From NCBI RefSeq assembly GCF_008084145.1, contig NZ_VSDO01000003.1, positions 796,001 through 860,000 of the forward strand: a DNA stretch of 64,000 bases. Direction: 5' to 3'. This stretch comes from Paenibacillus faecis. Its GTDB lineage: Bacteria > Bacillota > Bacilli > Paenibacillales > Paenibacillaceae. A model generated the notes under the pieces. That model worked only from the letters and a program-made list of their open reading frames with translations. It was not told where the DNA came from and did not search any database. Shown in pieces: positions 37,223 to 47,616 of this stretch. The translations under genes were made by a program, and so were the position numbers. Each line of letters opens with the position of its first letter. The stretch's first letter is position 1.

Positions 37223-38584
37223 ATGAGCACGTTATTCAACATGAGCCACAACGCCACCTTGTTATTTTGGACCCTGGTGACGATTGTCTTTCTTGTCGTT
37301 CTTATTTCCAAATATAAATGGAATCCATTTGTAACACTGCTGATTTCGGCCTTATTGCTCGGCCTGCTGACCGGCATGCAGCCGCTGGACGTCGTCAGCT
37401 CGATTACGAGCGGGCTTGGAGGGACGCTGGGCACGATCGCGATTGTTATCGCTCTTGGCACCATGCTCGGCAAAATGATGGCCGAATCGGGCGGAGCGGA
37501 AAAAATCGCCACGACGCTTGTGGACCGGTTCGGGGAAACGAAAGTCCACTGGGCGATGATGGTTGTCGGATTTATCGTCGGGATCCCGGTCTTTTTCGAG
37601 GTCGGCGTCATTCTTCTGATCCCGATCGTGTTTACGGTAGCCAAAAAAACGAAAATGTCGCTGCTGCAAATCGGGATCCCGATTTTGGCGGGACTGTCCA
37701 CCGTACACGGACTCGTCCCCCCGCATCCGGCTCCGATGATCGCCATCGACGCGTATGACGCGGACCTCGGCCGCACGATTCTGTACTCGCTGCTGATCGG
37801 CTTTCCGACCGCCATTATCGCGGGTCCCCTGTTCGGCCGATTCATCGGGAAACGCATCGTCCTGGAACCGCCCGCGGAGCTGGCGGAGCAATTTGCGGTC
37901 AAAGGCTCCCGCAAGCTGCCGGGCTTCGGCATCACGCTGTTTACGATTCTGCTCCCCGTCCTGCTGATGCTGATCGGATCGATCGCCGATATTCTGGATC
38001 CGGAGGCCACGCACAGCTTTACGCTGTTCTGCGAATTTATCGGCCATGAAATCATGGCTCTGCTGATCGCCGTTGTCTTTTCCTTTTTCTCGCTCGGTTT
38101 CTCCCGGGGCTTTACGAAGCACGAGATTTCGAAATTTACGAGCGAATGTCTGGCCCCGATCGCCACAATCGTCCTGATTATCGGGGCGGGCGGCGCCTTC
38201 AAACAGGTGCTGATCAACAGCGGCGTCGGCGGCGCTATTGCCGAACTCGCCACAGGGGCGCATATTAACGTCATCCTGTTCGCGTGGTTCGTCGCCGCCC
38301 TGATCCGCGTAGCGACCGGGTCGGCCACCGTCGCCATGACGACCGCCGCGGGGATTGTCGCCCCGGTTTTGGCCCTGTCGCCCGGCGTCAACGTCGAACT
38401 GGTCGTGCTGGCCACCGGGGCCGGTTCCATCGTGCTTTCGCACGTAAACGACGCGGGATTCTGGATGGTCAAGGAATTTTTCAATATGACCGTTCCGCAG
38501 ACGTTGAAGTCCTGGACCGTCATGGAAACGATCCTTTCGGTCGTGGGCTTGGCACTGATTCTACTCGTTAACGCTTTTTTCTAA
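37223..38584 (+). CDS. gntP: Gluconate permease GntP
   Basis: A 453-residue proton-coupled gluconate transporter with about 12-14 membrane helices. The GntP signature stretches are clear: LGTMLGKMMAESGGAEKIA near 80-98, HGLVPPHPAPMIAI near 160-173, and a C-terminal RVATGSATVAMTTAAGIVAP. AGAAGGAGG lies about 6 bases before the ATG. Middle gene of the operon. Confidence 0.94.
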   Translation: MSTLFNMSHNATLLFWTLVTIVFLVVLISKYKWNPFVTLLISALLLGLLTGMQPLDVVSSITSGLGGTLGTIAIVIALGTMLGKMMAESGGAEKIATTLVDRFGETKVHWAMMVVGFIVGIPVFFEVGVILLIPIVFTVAKKTKMSLLQIGIPILAGLSTVHGLVPPHPAPMIAIDAYDADLGRTILYSLLIGFPTAIIAGPLFGRFIGKRIVLEPPAELAEQFAVKGSRKLPGFGITLFTILLPVLLMLIGSIADILDPEATHSFTLFCEFIGHEIMALLIAVVFSFFSLGFSRGFTKHEISKFTSECLAPIATIVLIIGAGGAFKQVLINSGVGGAIAELATGAHINVILFAWFVAALIRVATGSATVAMTTAAGIVAPVLALSPGVNVELVVLATGAGSIVLSHVNDAGFWMVKEFFNMTVPQTLKSWTVMETILSVVGLALILLVNAFF

Positions 38585-38635
38585 AATTATTAATGAAACG
38601 AATTATTCAAACCTGGAGAGAGAGGGTAATATCGG

Positions 38636-40183
38636 ATGGAACAAACTGCTTATATGATCGGTGTGGATATCGGTACGACGAGCACCAAGGCGGTGCTGTT
38701 TGAAGAGAACGGGACCATCGTCGCCTCCGCCAATGAAGAATACCCGCTGTATACCGACGCGGCGGACGTCGCGGAGCAGGAACCGGAGGAGATATTCACC
38801 GCCGTCCTGAATGCGATTCGGCACGTCATGAACCAAAGCAAGGCGGCGCCCGAGCGCATTCTGCTTGTCTCCTTCAGCGCGGCGATGCACAGCGTCATCC
38901 CGGTCGACTCCGCGGGCAAACCGCTGATGAGGTGTCTCACCTGGGCGGACAATCGAAGCGTCGAATGGTCGAAAAAATTAAAAAACGAGCTCGGCGGACA
39001 TGAGATTTATCTGCGCACCGGAACTCCGATCCATCCGATGTCTCCGTTGACCAAGCTGCTCTGGCTGCGCCATGATAAAGCGGATATTTTTGAACAAACC
39101 AGCAAATTTATTTCTATTAAAGAATATGTCTTTGCCAAACTGTTCGGCGAGTACGTCGTCGATCATTCCATCGCCTCCAGCACCGGGCTCTTGAACCTGG
39201 AGCGGCTGGATTGGGATGAGGAGGCGCTGCGGGTCGCCGGCATCACGCCGGAGCAATTGTCCACGCTGGTGCCGACCACGCACGTCATGAACCGGCTGTC
39301 GGAAACCTATGCGGAGAAAATGGGCCTCCTCCCCTCCACCCCCTTCGTCATCGGGGCCAGCGACGGCGTGCTGTCGAATCTGGGCGTGAACGCCATCGAC
39401 CCCGGAGTGGTCGCGGTTACGATCGGAACAAGCGGCGCGATTCGGACGGTCGTCGACCGTCCGAAAACCGATCCCAAGGGCCGCATTTTCTGTTATGCGC
39501 TGACCGAGAAACATTGGGTCATCGGCGGAGCGGTCAATAACGGCGGCGTGATTTTCCGCTGGGTGCGCGACGAATTCGCCGCCTCCGAGGTGGAGACCGC
39601 CAAACGTCTGGGCATCAGCCCTTACGATGTGCTGACCAAAATCGGCGAACGGGTGAATCCGGGGGCGGACGGACTCCTGTTCCATCCTTATTTGGCCGGC
39701 GAACGCGCCCCGCTCTGGAACCCGGACGCCCGCGGCTCGTTCTTCGGTTTGACGCTGCATCATCAGAAAGAGCATATGATCCGCGCCGTATTGGAAGGCG
39801 TCATCTATAATCTGTACACCGTACTGCTGGCGATGGAGGAACAGATCGGACAGCCGCAAAAAATCCAGGCCACCGGCGGATTCGCCCGCTCCCCGCTCTG
39901 GCGTCAGATGCTGGCCGACATCTTCGATCAAAAGGTCGTTATTCCCGAGAGCATCGAAAGCTCCTGCCTCGGCGCAGTCGTACTCGGGCTGTACGCGCTT
40001 GGTAAAATCGAGTCCTTTGACGTCGTTTCCGACATGGTCGGCGGCACCTTCGAGCATTCGCCGATTCGAGAGCATTCGGCGGTGTACAAAGAACTCCTCC
40101 CGATTTATATCCGGATCTCCCGCAAGTTGGAGGAAGATTACGAAGCGATCGCCAAATTTCAGCGCGGTCTAAAATACGAGTAA
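38636..40183 (+). CDS. gntK: Gluconokinase GntK (FGGY family)
   Basis: Phosphorylates gluconate to 6-phosphogluconate with ATP, feeding Gnd in the same operon. The 515 residues start with the phosphate-binding GVDIGTTSTKAVLFE (about 8-22) and include the FGGY motifs ATGGFARSPLWRQMLAD near 415 and GASDGVLSNLG near 240. GAGAGAGGG precedes the ATG. Last gene of the operon and followed by a strong terminator. Confidence 0.93.
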   Translation: MEQTAYMIGVDIGTTSTKAVLFEENGTIVASANEEYPLYTDAADVAEQEPEEIFTAVLNAIRHVMNQSKAAPERILLVSFSAAMHSVIPVDSAGKPLMRCLTWADNRSVEWSKKLKNELGGHEIYLRTGTPIHPMSPLTKLLWLRHDKADIFEQTSKFISIKEYVFAKLFGEYVVDHSIASSTGLLNLERLDWDEEALRVAGITPEQLSTLVPTTHVMNRLSETYAEKMGLLPSTPFVIGASDGVLSNLGVNAIDPGVVAVTIGTSGAIRTVVDRPKTDPKGRIFCYALTEKHWVIGGAVNNGGVIFRWVRDEFAASEVETAKRLGISPYDVLTKIGERVNPGADGLLFHPYLAGERAPLWNPDARGSFFGLTLHHQKEHMIRAVLEGVIYNLYTVLLAMEEQIGQPQKIQATGGFARSPLWRQMLADIFDQKVVIPESIESSCLGAVVLGLYALGKIESFDVVSDMVGGTFEHSPIREHSAVYKELLPIYIRISRKLEEDYEAIAKFQRGLKYE

Positions 40184-40192
40184 AGAAGCGAT

Positions 40193-40237
40193 AAAAAAGA
40201 CGGTATCCGAAGTTGCTTCGGAGGACCGTCTTTTTTT
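40193..40237 (+). terminator. gnt operon terminator
   Basis: AAAAAAGACGGT pairs with ACCGTCTTTTTT, with inner CCGAAG/CTTCGG around TTG, ending in seven T. Adenines on the left make it potentially bidirectional. Confidence 0.9.
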
Positions 40238-40293
40238 GTCTCTAGAAGTATTCACAACCCTCATTTGGGAATATGTCGGACTTTTGGATATCC

Positions 40294-40665
40294 TGTGTAT
40301 AATTTTATACGGATTCACTCGGATTCTGTCGAAATTTAAACAATTTATAAACAATATGTAGTGGTGTGGGTTAAAATTATACACAAGTTATTGAATTTGT
40401 GGATAAAAAACAGCAACGCATTGAAATATAAGGCTTCTTTTGCTATGATTATATTGTTTTCGGTGTGAATATCTATTTTGAAACCACAAATTATCAACAG
40501 CCTGTGGATAACATTGTGAACAATTCAAATTTATCCATGTTTATAATCATTCCACTTTACTGACTCATGGGGATAAACGTCCCCTTTATTTATGTTTTTT
40601 CGACCCTTTCTGCATGGCTCATGCCACAATTGGAAGATTTAAAAGGAGTGACCGTCTGTGGATAG
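40294..40665. promoter_or_regulatory. Right DnaA-box cluster upstream of dnaA (oriC part)
   Basis: Full TTATNCACA matches: 40294-40302 (minus), 40377-40385 (plus), 40398-40406 (minus), 40503-40511 (minus). One-mismatch boxes: 40491-40499, 40568-40576 and 40657-40665, the last overlapping the dnaA start codon. A TGTCGAA heptamer matching the Spo0A box core lies at 40327-40333. Confidence 0.85.
40421..40449 (+). promoter_or_regulatory. dnaA promoter
   Basis: TTGAAA (40421-40426), 17 bp, TATGAT (40444-40449), with an upstream TGC giving an extended -10. It is embedded among DnaA boxes, consistent with DnaA autorepression. Confidence 0.65.
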
Positions 40666-42004
40666 CCATACCTCCGATCTATGGCAGCAAATCTTATCCA
40701 TCATTAATACAAAACTCAGCAAACCCAGCTTCGATACCTGGTTCAAAGCCACCAAAATCGTATCCCTGAACGATCGGTCGATCGTCATTTCCGCGCCCAC
40801 CACATTCGCCGTGGAATGGCTGGAGAGCCGCTATACGAAATTGGTCGCAACCACGGTTTACGAATTTCTCGGCAAGCAAGTGGACGTATCCTTTGTCATT
40901 GAGGAATCCGCCGCTCCAGAGCAGACGCAGGTATACAAGGAACCCCCTGCGCCCGTCCAAGCGGAGGAAAGCGTTTCCAATATGCTGAATCCCAAATATA
41001 CCTTCGATACGTTCGTTATCGGTTCCGGCAACCGGTTCGCGCACGCTGCCTCGCTAGCCGTTGCCGAGGCGCCGGCGCGCGCCTACAACCCGCTTTTTCT
41101 ATACGGAGGGGTAGGTCTCGGCAAGACGCACTTGATGCACGCGATCGGTCACTACATTTTGGAGCACAGTCCAAGCAGCAAAGTGGTCTACATCTCGTCC
41201 GAGAAATTTACGAACGAATTCATCAACTCCATTCGCGATAACCGTGCGGAGAGCTTCCGGAACAAGTACCGGAACATCGATATCCTGCTGATTGACGATA
41301 TTCAGTTCATCGCCGGCAAGGAATCGACGCAGGAGGAGTTTTTCCATACCTTTAACGCGCTCCATGAGGAACGCAAACAGATCATCATTTCCAGCGACCG
41401 GCCGCCCAAGGAAATTCCGACGTTGGAGGAACGGCTCAGATCCCGGTTCGAATGGGGGTTGATCACCGATATCCAACCGCCCGATCTGGAAACGCGGATC
41501 GCCATTCTGCGCAAGAAAGCGAAAGCGGAGAATCTCGACATCCCGAATGAAGCGATGATGTATATCGCGAATCAAATCGATACGAACATCCGGGAGCTGG
41601 AAGGCGCTCTAATCCGTGTAGTGGCGTACTCTTCCCTCATCAATCAGGATATCACCACCCATTTGGCCGCCGAGGCCCTGAAGGACATCATTCCGTCGAG
41701 CCGGCCGAAGATGATTACGATTCAGGATATTCAGCAAAAAGTCGGCGAATATTACAATCTGCGGCTTGAGGATTTCAAAGCCCGGAAACGGACCAAGGCT
41801 ATCGCTTTTCCCCGTCAAATCGCCATGTATCTATCCAGGGAATTAACGGATTTCTCGCTTCCCAAAATCGGGGATGCCTTCGGCGGACGGGATCATACCA
41901 CGGTCATTCACGCCCACGAAAAAATATCCCAGCAGCTGAAAACCGACCAGGATCTCTATAAAGTTATCAACAACATTACGGAGAAAATCAAAAATTCATC
42001 CTGA
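40658..42004 (+). CDS. dnaA: Replication initiator DnaA
   Basis: AAA+ initiator of 448 residues. Domain I (about 1-85), a short linker, AAA+ core with Walker A GGVGLGKT at 150-157 and Walker B LLIDDIQF at 210-217, and the C-terminal DNA-binding domain with [14 protein letters not shown]. The start is GTG at 40658, 10 bases after AAAAGGAG. The start codon overlaps a DnaA-box-like TGTGGATAG. It is separated from rpmH by the gnt operon. Confidence 0.97.
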   Translation: MDSHTSDLWQQILSIINTKLSKPSFDTWFKATKIVSLNDRSIVISAPTTFAVEWLESRYTKLVATTVYEFLGKQVDVSFVIEESAAPEQTQVYKEPPAPVQAEESVSNMLNPKYTFDTFVIGSGNRFAHAASLAVAEAPARAYNPLFLYGGVGLGKTHLMHAIGHYILEHSPSSKVVYISSEKFTNEFINSIRDNRAESFRNKYRNIDILLIDDIQFIAGKESTQEEFFHTFNALHEERKQIIISSDRPPKEIPTLEERLRSRFEWGLITDIQPPDLETRIAILRKKAKAENLDIPNEAMMYIANQIDTNIRELEGALIRVVAYSSLINQDITTHLAAEALKDIIPSSRPKMITIQDIQQKVGEYYNLRLEDFKARKRTKAIAFPRQIAMYLSRELTDFSLPKIGDAFGGRDHTTVIHAHEKISQQLKTDQDLYKVINNITEKIKNSS

Positions 42005-42013
42005 ATAAGCTAT

Positions 42014-42050
42014 AAGCCTATGCACATGATATTCACATGTGGATAGGCTT
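42014..42050 (+). terminator. Hairpin after dnaA with DnaA boxes in its arms
   Basis: AAGCCTATGCACATG (42014-42028) pairs with CATGTGGATAGGCTT (42036-42050), one mismatch. No T-tract follows. Each arm holds a one-mismatch DnaA box (42018-42026 and 42038-42046). Confidence 0.5.
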
Positions 42051-42118
42051 CATTTCATATATTTTATGTCGTTATCCACATATTCAGGGCCCCTACTACT
42101 TCTTCTATATATTTAAAA
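42018..42118. other. oriC unwinding element (DnaA boxes, GC cluster, DnaA-trios)
   Basis: A perfect box TTATCCACA (42072-42080) is followed by a GC cluster (GGGCCCC, 42087-42093), then in-register triplets CTA CTA CTT CTT CTA (42093-42107) and AT-rich sequence. This matches the basal unwinding system described for B. subtilis oriC, where DnaA-trios guide loading on single strands. Confidence 0.85.
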
Positions 42119-42231
42119 GATATACATCATCATAAAACAGCGGCGATTGCCGCCTCGGGAAGAGCAGGACAACCCACGCTGAGATCAGCCGGCTTCTCGG
42201 ACACGGTTTCTGGGTTTCTCGTTACTATGAA

Positions 42232-42579
42232 ATTTGATGGTTTATTAGCGAGAATTGCATTTACTTGCTAAAATCAAATATATGCAGATTAGGTCGAGCA
42301 TATGCTAAAGAAGTAGAGTTTTATTGCTAAATAGGGGTGGAACTCCGAAATTGTAGATGCAAAGCACCGCCGGCGGAGTTATAAAGTTTAACGGGAAAAT
42401 CTCCCGCTAAAGTACCGCTTTTGGTATTAGGATCGGATTTAGCTGGAAAAGTTCCATCTATTTGGCGGCCCTACCGCCAATAGACGCAATTTCAAACGAA
42501 TTAACGGGAGGTTTTCCAGCTAAATCACCTCTGCAGCCGCGTACGCACCAAATTAGCGGGAATAAATCCCGTTAATTTG
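42232..42579. repeat. Array of related small hairpins between oriC and dnaN
   Basis: At least five imperfect inverted repeats share a TTTA(A/G)C(G/T)GGA core and its complement: 42232-42280, 42387-42411, 42437-42462, 42499-42525 and 42550-42579. The last pairs AAATTAGCGGGA with TCCCGTTAATTT. No gene is present. Confidence 0.65.
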
Positions 42580-42711
42580 AAAATGCAGGCCAAGAGTGTG
42601 AAACGCCCCTTTGGACCGTTGTCGAATATGCAATTTTAAGATACGAAGTAAGTTTTATTGTAATGGTTATTCCAGATGCTATGTTCCATAAAACTTTTAG
42701 GAGTTGAAGTT

Positions 42712-43854
42712 ATGAAAATCCGCGTTTTAAAGCATGATTTGAACGAGTCTATCCAGCATGTGGCCAAGGCGATCTCCAGCCGCACCACGATCCCGATCTT
42801 GACGGGGATCAAGCTGGAGGTAAACTTCCAGGGGATGACGCTGACGGCGAGCGATACCGATATTTCCATCCAAGCGTTTATTCCGGCGGAAGATCAGGAG
42901 AAGCAAATCGTGCAAGTCGAACGTACGGGCAGCGTAGTGCTGCCGGCGAAGTTTTTTGTGGAAATTATCAAAAAACTGCCTTCCAACGAAATCGAAATGG
43001 AAGTGGGCGAAGGGTTTAAAACGCAAATCCGTTCCGGTTCCACCGATATTCAGATGGTCGGTCTGGATCCCGAAGAATTCCCGGTTCTGCCGAATATTGA
43101 AGAGAATCAGGTGATCTCCATTCCGGGAGACCTGCTGAAAAATATGATCAAGCAAACGGTGTTCTCTATTTCGACTAATGAGAGCTCCCCGATTCTGACC
43201 GGTGTGTTGTGGAATTTGAGCGATAACCAGTTCAAATTCGTCGCTACCGACCGTCACCGCCTGGCCAGCCGAACGGCGGGACTGGACGATGCGGAAGGCG
43301 TGCGCTTCAGCAATATCGTCATTTCCGGCAAGACGCTGAATGAACTCAGCAAAATCGTTCCCGACCAGAACACACGGGTGGACATCGTCGTGGCGGACAA
43401 CCAGGTGTTGTTCAAAATTGACCGGGTACTCTTTTATACCCGTATTTTGGACGGGACTTATCCGGATACTTCCAAGATTATTCCGACAACCTATAAAACA
43501 GAACTGGTTCTGGATACAAAAAAATTAAGCGAGTCCATTGACCGCGCTTATTTGATGTCCCGGGAAGAGAAAACGAATATCGTCCGGCTCCAGACGCTGG
43601 AGAACGGAACGATTGAGATTTCCTCCAGTTCCTCCGAGCTGGGGAAGGTCACCGAGCAGCTGGATCTGGCGGAATTTACGGGCGATCCGCTGCGGATCTC
43701 GTTCAACTCCAAATACATGCTCGATGTGTTGAAAGTGGTGGAGAGCGAGCAGCTTCACATCGGTTTCACCGGAGCGATGAGTCCGATCATCATCAAGCCG
43801 GTGGACGACAGCCAAAGCCTCTATCTTATTCTGCCGTACCGGACTACAAACTAA
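42712..43854 (+). CDS. dnaN: DNA polymerase III sliding clamp DnaN
   Basis: A 380-residue beta clamp with three repeated domains. It starts MKIRVLKHDLNESIQHVAKA and ends with the conserved MSPIIIKPVDDSQSLYLILPYR segment that forms part of the peptide-binding pocket. The ATG at 42712 follows TTAGGAG by about 9 bases; an in-frame ATG at 42676 lacks a ribosome site. Spacer from dnaA is unusually long (about 700 bp). Confidence 0.97.
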   Translation: MKIRVLKHDLNESIQHVAKAISSRTTIPILTGIKLEVNFQGMTLTASDTDISIQAFIPAEDQEKQIVQVERTGSVVLPAKFFVEIIKKLPSNEIEMEVGEGFKTQIRSGSTDIQMVGLDPEEFPVLPNIEENQVISIPGDLLKNMIKQTVFSISTNESSPILTGVLWNLSDNQFKFVATDRHRLASRTAGLDDAEGVRFSNIVISGKTLNELSKIVPDQNTRVDIVVADNQVLFKIDRVLFYTRILDGTYPDTSKIIPTTYKTELVLDTKKLSESIDRAYLMSREEKTNIVRLQTLENGTIEISSSSSELGKVTEQLDLAEFTGDPLRISFNSKYMLDVLKVVESEQLHIGFTGAMSPIIIKPVDDSQSLYLILPYRTTN

Positions 43855-43875
43855 AGAGAGGTCGTTGGACACACG

Positions 43876-44097
43876 ATGAAGACGATTCCGATTTCCAGTG
43901 AATACATCAAACTGGATCAATTTTTGAAACTGGCCGACTGCGTTTCGACCGGCGGCATGGCCAAGGCGCTGCTGCAGGAAGAAGCCGTCAAGGTAAACGG
44001 GGAGCCCGAGAACCGGAGAGGCCGGAAGCTGTACCCGGGCGATACGATCACGGTGGAAGACTGCGGCACATTCCAGGTCGTCCGCGGCGAGGAGTAG
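43876..44097 (+). CDS. yaaA: S4-domain RNA-binding protein YaaA (RlbA-like)
   Basis: A 73-residue S4 domain protein: ISSEYIKLDQFLKLADCVSTGG, then AKALLQEEAVKVNGEPENRRGRKLYPGD. Homologues between dnaN and recF are conserved in Bacilli and implicated in ribosome biology. AGAGAGGTCG precedes the ATG. Confidence 0.92.
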   Translation: MKTIPISSEYIKLDQFLKLADCVSTGGMAKALLQEEAVKVNGEPENRRGRKLYPGDTITVEDCGTFQVVRGEE

Positions 44098-44147
44098 GTG
44101 CCCCCTGGCCTTTAGAGCCGGGGGATGCGAGGAGGGCCGGGATACCA

Positions 44148-45260
44148 TTGTTTGTTAAATCGATATCACTTGCGAATTATCGTAATTACGAGGCGCTGTC
44201 GCTGGATTCCTTCGGCAGCGTCAATCTCATGATCGGGCGCAATGCCCAAGGGAAGACCAATCTGCTGGAGGCGCTGCTCGTGCTTGCGCTCACCAAATCG
44301 CACCGGACGGCGAAGGACAAAGAATTGATCTCCTTCGGCAGCGCCCAGGCTACAGTGTCGGCGGAAGTGGAGCGGAGATACGGGGCGGTAAGCCTCGAAC
44401 TGCGCTTCTCGCAGCAAGGGAAACGGGCCAAACTGAACGGCCTGGAACAGCGGAAGCTGAGCGATTTCATCGGGGCGCTGAACGCCGTGATGTTCGCCCC
44501 GGAGGATCTGGAGATCGTCAAAGGAACCCCCGGGGTCCGGCGGCGGTTTCTGGATATGGAGATCGGGCAGGTGCAGCCCAGCTATCTTTTTCACCTTCAG
44601 CAGTATCAAAAAGTGCTCGTTCAACGCAATAACCTGCTGAAGCAGGCGTGGGGGGCCGGTCCGGAGGTTACCACCATGCTGGAGATATGGAATGAACAGT
44701 TGGCGGAGCACGGTGTTAAAATCATCAAGAAAAGGAAACAATTTATAAGAAAACTGCAAAAATGGGCTCAGCAGATTCACGAAGGGATCACCGGGGGCGG
44801 GGAAAACCTGAAATTATCCTACCTTCCGTCCTTCGGCGAGGCCGAAGAAGAAGATGAAGCTGTCTTATTGGAGCAATTTATGATAAAGTTATCACAAACG
44901 AAAGATCAGGAGATCCGCCGCGGAATGACCCTTTCGGGTCCGCACCGGGACGATTTGGCGTTTCATATCAACGGAAATGAAGCCCAAAGCTTCGGCTCTC
45001 AGGGGCAGCAGCGGACGACGGCCCTATCACTTAAACTGGCGGAGATCGAGCTGATTCACGAGGAAATCGGGGAGTACCCCATTTTGCTGTTGGACGATGT
45101 CCTGTCCGAGCTGGATCCATACCGCCAAACTCAATTGATCGAAACGTTTCAAAGCAAAGTGCAGACGTTCATTACGGCAACCGGGATTGAGAGCCTCAAT
45201 GCCAGCCGTCTTCAGGACGCCAGCATTTTTCATGTTCAAGAGGGACAGGTCCATCCATAG
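44148..45260 (+). CDS. recF: DNA repair and recombination protein RecF
   Basis: A 370-residue SMC-like ATPase that loads RecA at gaps. Walker A GRNAQGKTNLLEAL is near residues 29-42, the signature region LSGPHRDDLAF near 264 and Walker B ILLLDDVLSELD near 305. The start is TTG at 44148 (FVKSISLANYRNYE), with GGAGGG about 12 bases upstream. A GC-rich hairpin (44101-44124) lies between yaaA and the recF ribosome site. Confidence 0.96.
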   Translation: MFVKSISLANYRNYEALSLDSFGSVNLMIGRNAQGKTNLLEALLVLALTKSHRTAKDKELISFGSAQATVSAEVERRYGAVSLELRFSQQGKRAKLNGLEQRKLSDFIGALNAVMFAPEDLEIVKGTPGVRRRFLDMEIGQVQPSYLFHLQQYQKVLVQRNNLLKQAWGAGPEVTTMLEIWNEQLAEHGVKIIKKRKQFIRKLQKWAQQIHEGITGGGENLKLSYLPSFGEAEEEDEAVLLEQFMIKLSQTKDQEIRRGMTLSGPHRDDLAFHINGNEAQSFGSQGQQRTTALSLKLAEIELIHEEIGEYPILLLDDVLSELDPYRQTQLIETFQSKVQTFITATGIESLNASRLQDASIFHVQEGQVHP

Positions 45261-45279
45261 AGACGGGGAGGGAATCGCG

Positions 45280-45528
45280 TTGTACATTCATCTGGGCGGG
45301 GAGAAGGTGGTCCTCTCCTCGGAAGTGGTGGCGATTTTCGATATTTCGATTGAGAAATCTTCGAAAATCTCGAAGCAATTCGTCAGCCATGCCATCAAGG
45401 AGAAGCAGGTCGTGCGGATCGGGGAAGAGGAGCCCAAGTCGATTGTCGTGACCGGGGATGCCGTGTACTACTCGCCGATTTCCTCCGCGACGCTGAAGAA
45501 GAAGAGCAACGTTTCATCCATGATTTAA
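45280..45528 (+). CDS. remB: Extracellular matrix regulator RemB (DUF370)
   Basis: An 82-residue protein of the DUF370 family (YIHLGGEKVVLSSEVVAIFDISIEKSS). In B. subtilis the gene between recF and gyrB (yaaB/remB) affects biofilm matrix genes; RemA paralogues bind DNA. The start is TTG at 45280, 8 bases after GGGGAGG. Confidence 0.9.
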   Translation: MYIHLGGEKVVLSSEVVAIFDISIEKSSKISKQFVSHAIKEKQVVRIGEEEPKSIVVTGDAVYYSPISSATLKKKSNVSSMI

Positions 45529-45558
45529 ATCCACCCGACACAGAATTTATAGAAGTAG

Positions 45559-47478
<1,920 letters not shown>

Positions 47479-47521
47479 AGGACCGGACAACAAACAAGTC
47501 AAAATTAGCGTGAAGATGATC

Positions 47522-47556
47522 AAAATACCGTCATTTCGATGACGGTATTTTTTTTA
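47522..47556 (+). terminator. gyrB terminator
   Basis: AAATACCGTCA/TGACGGTATTT with a TTTCGA loop and a following T-tract. Confidence 0.92.
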
Positions 47557-47616
47557 TAATTTTTTTGAAATGAAAACAACGTCTTCGCCTAACTCACTCG
47601 AAACGAGGTGTTTAAG

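Noticed and set aside
42620..42626. Spo0A box before dnaN
   Set aside because: TGTCGAA is a perfect heptamer, but such 7-mers are expected by chance about eight times on both strands of this window, so it is not reported as a feature.
44101..44124. Terminator between yaaA and recF
   Set aside because: A GC-rich hairpin is present, but no T-tract follows and it is directly upstream of the recF ribosome site.
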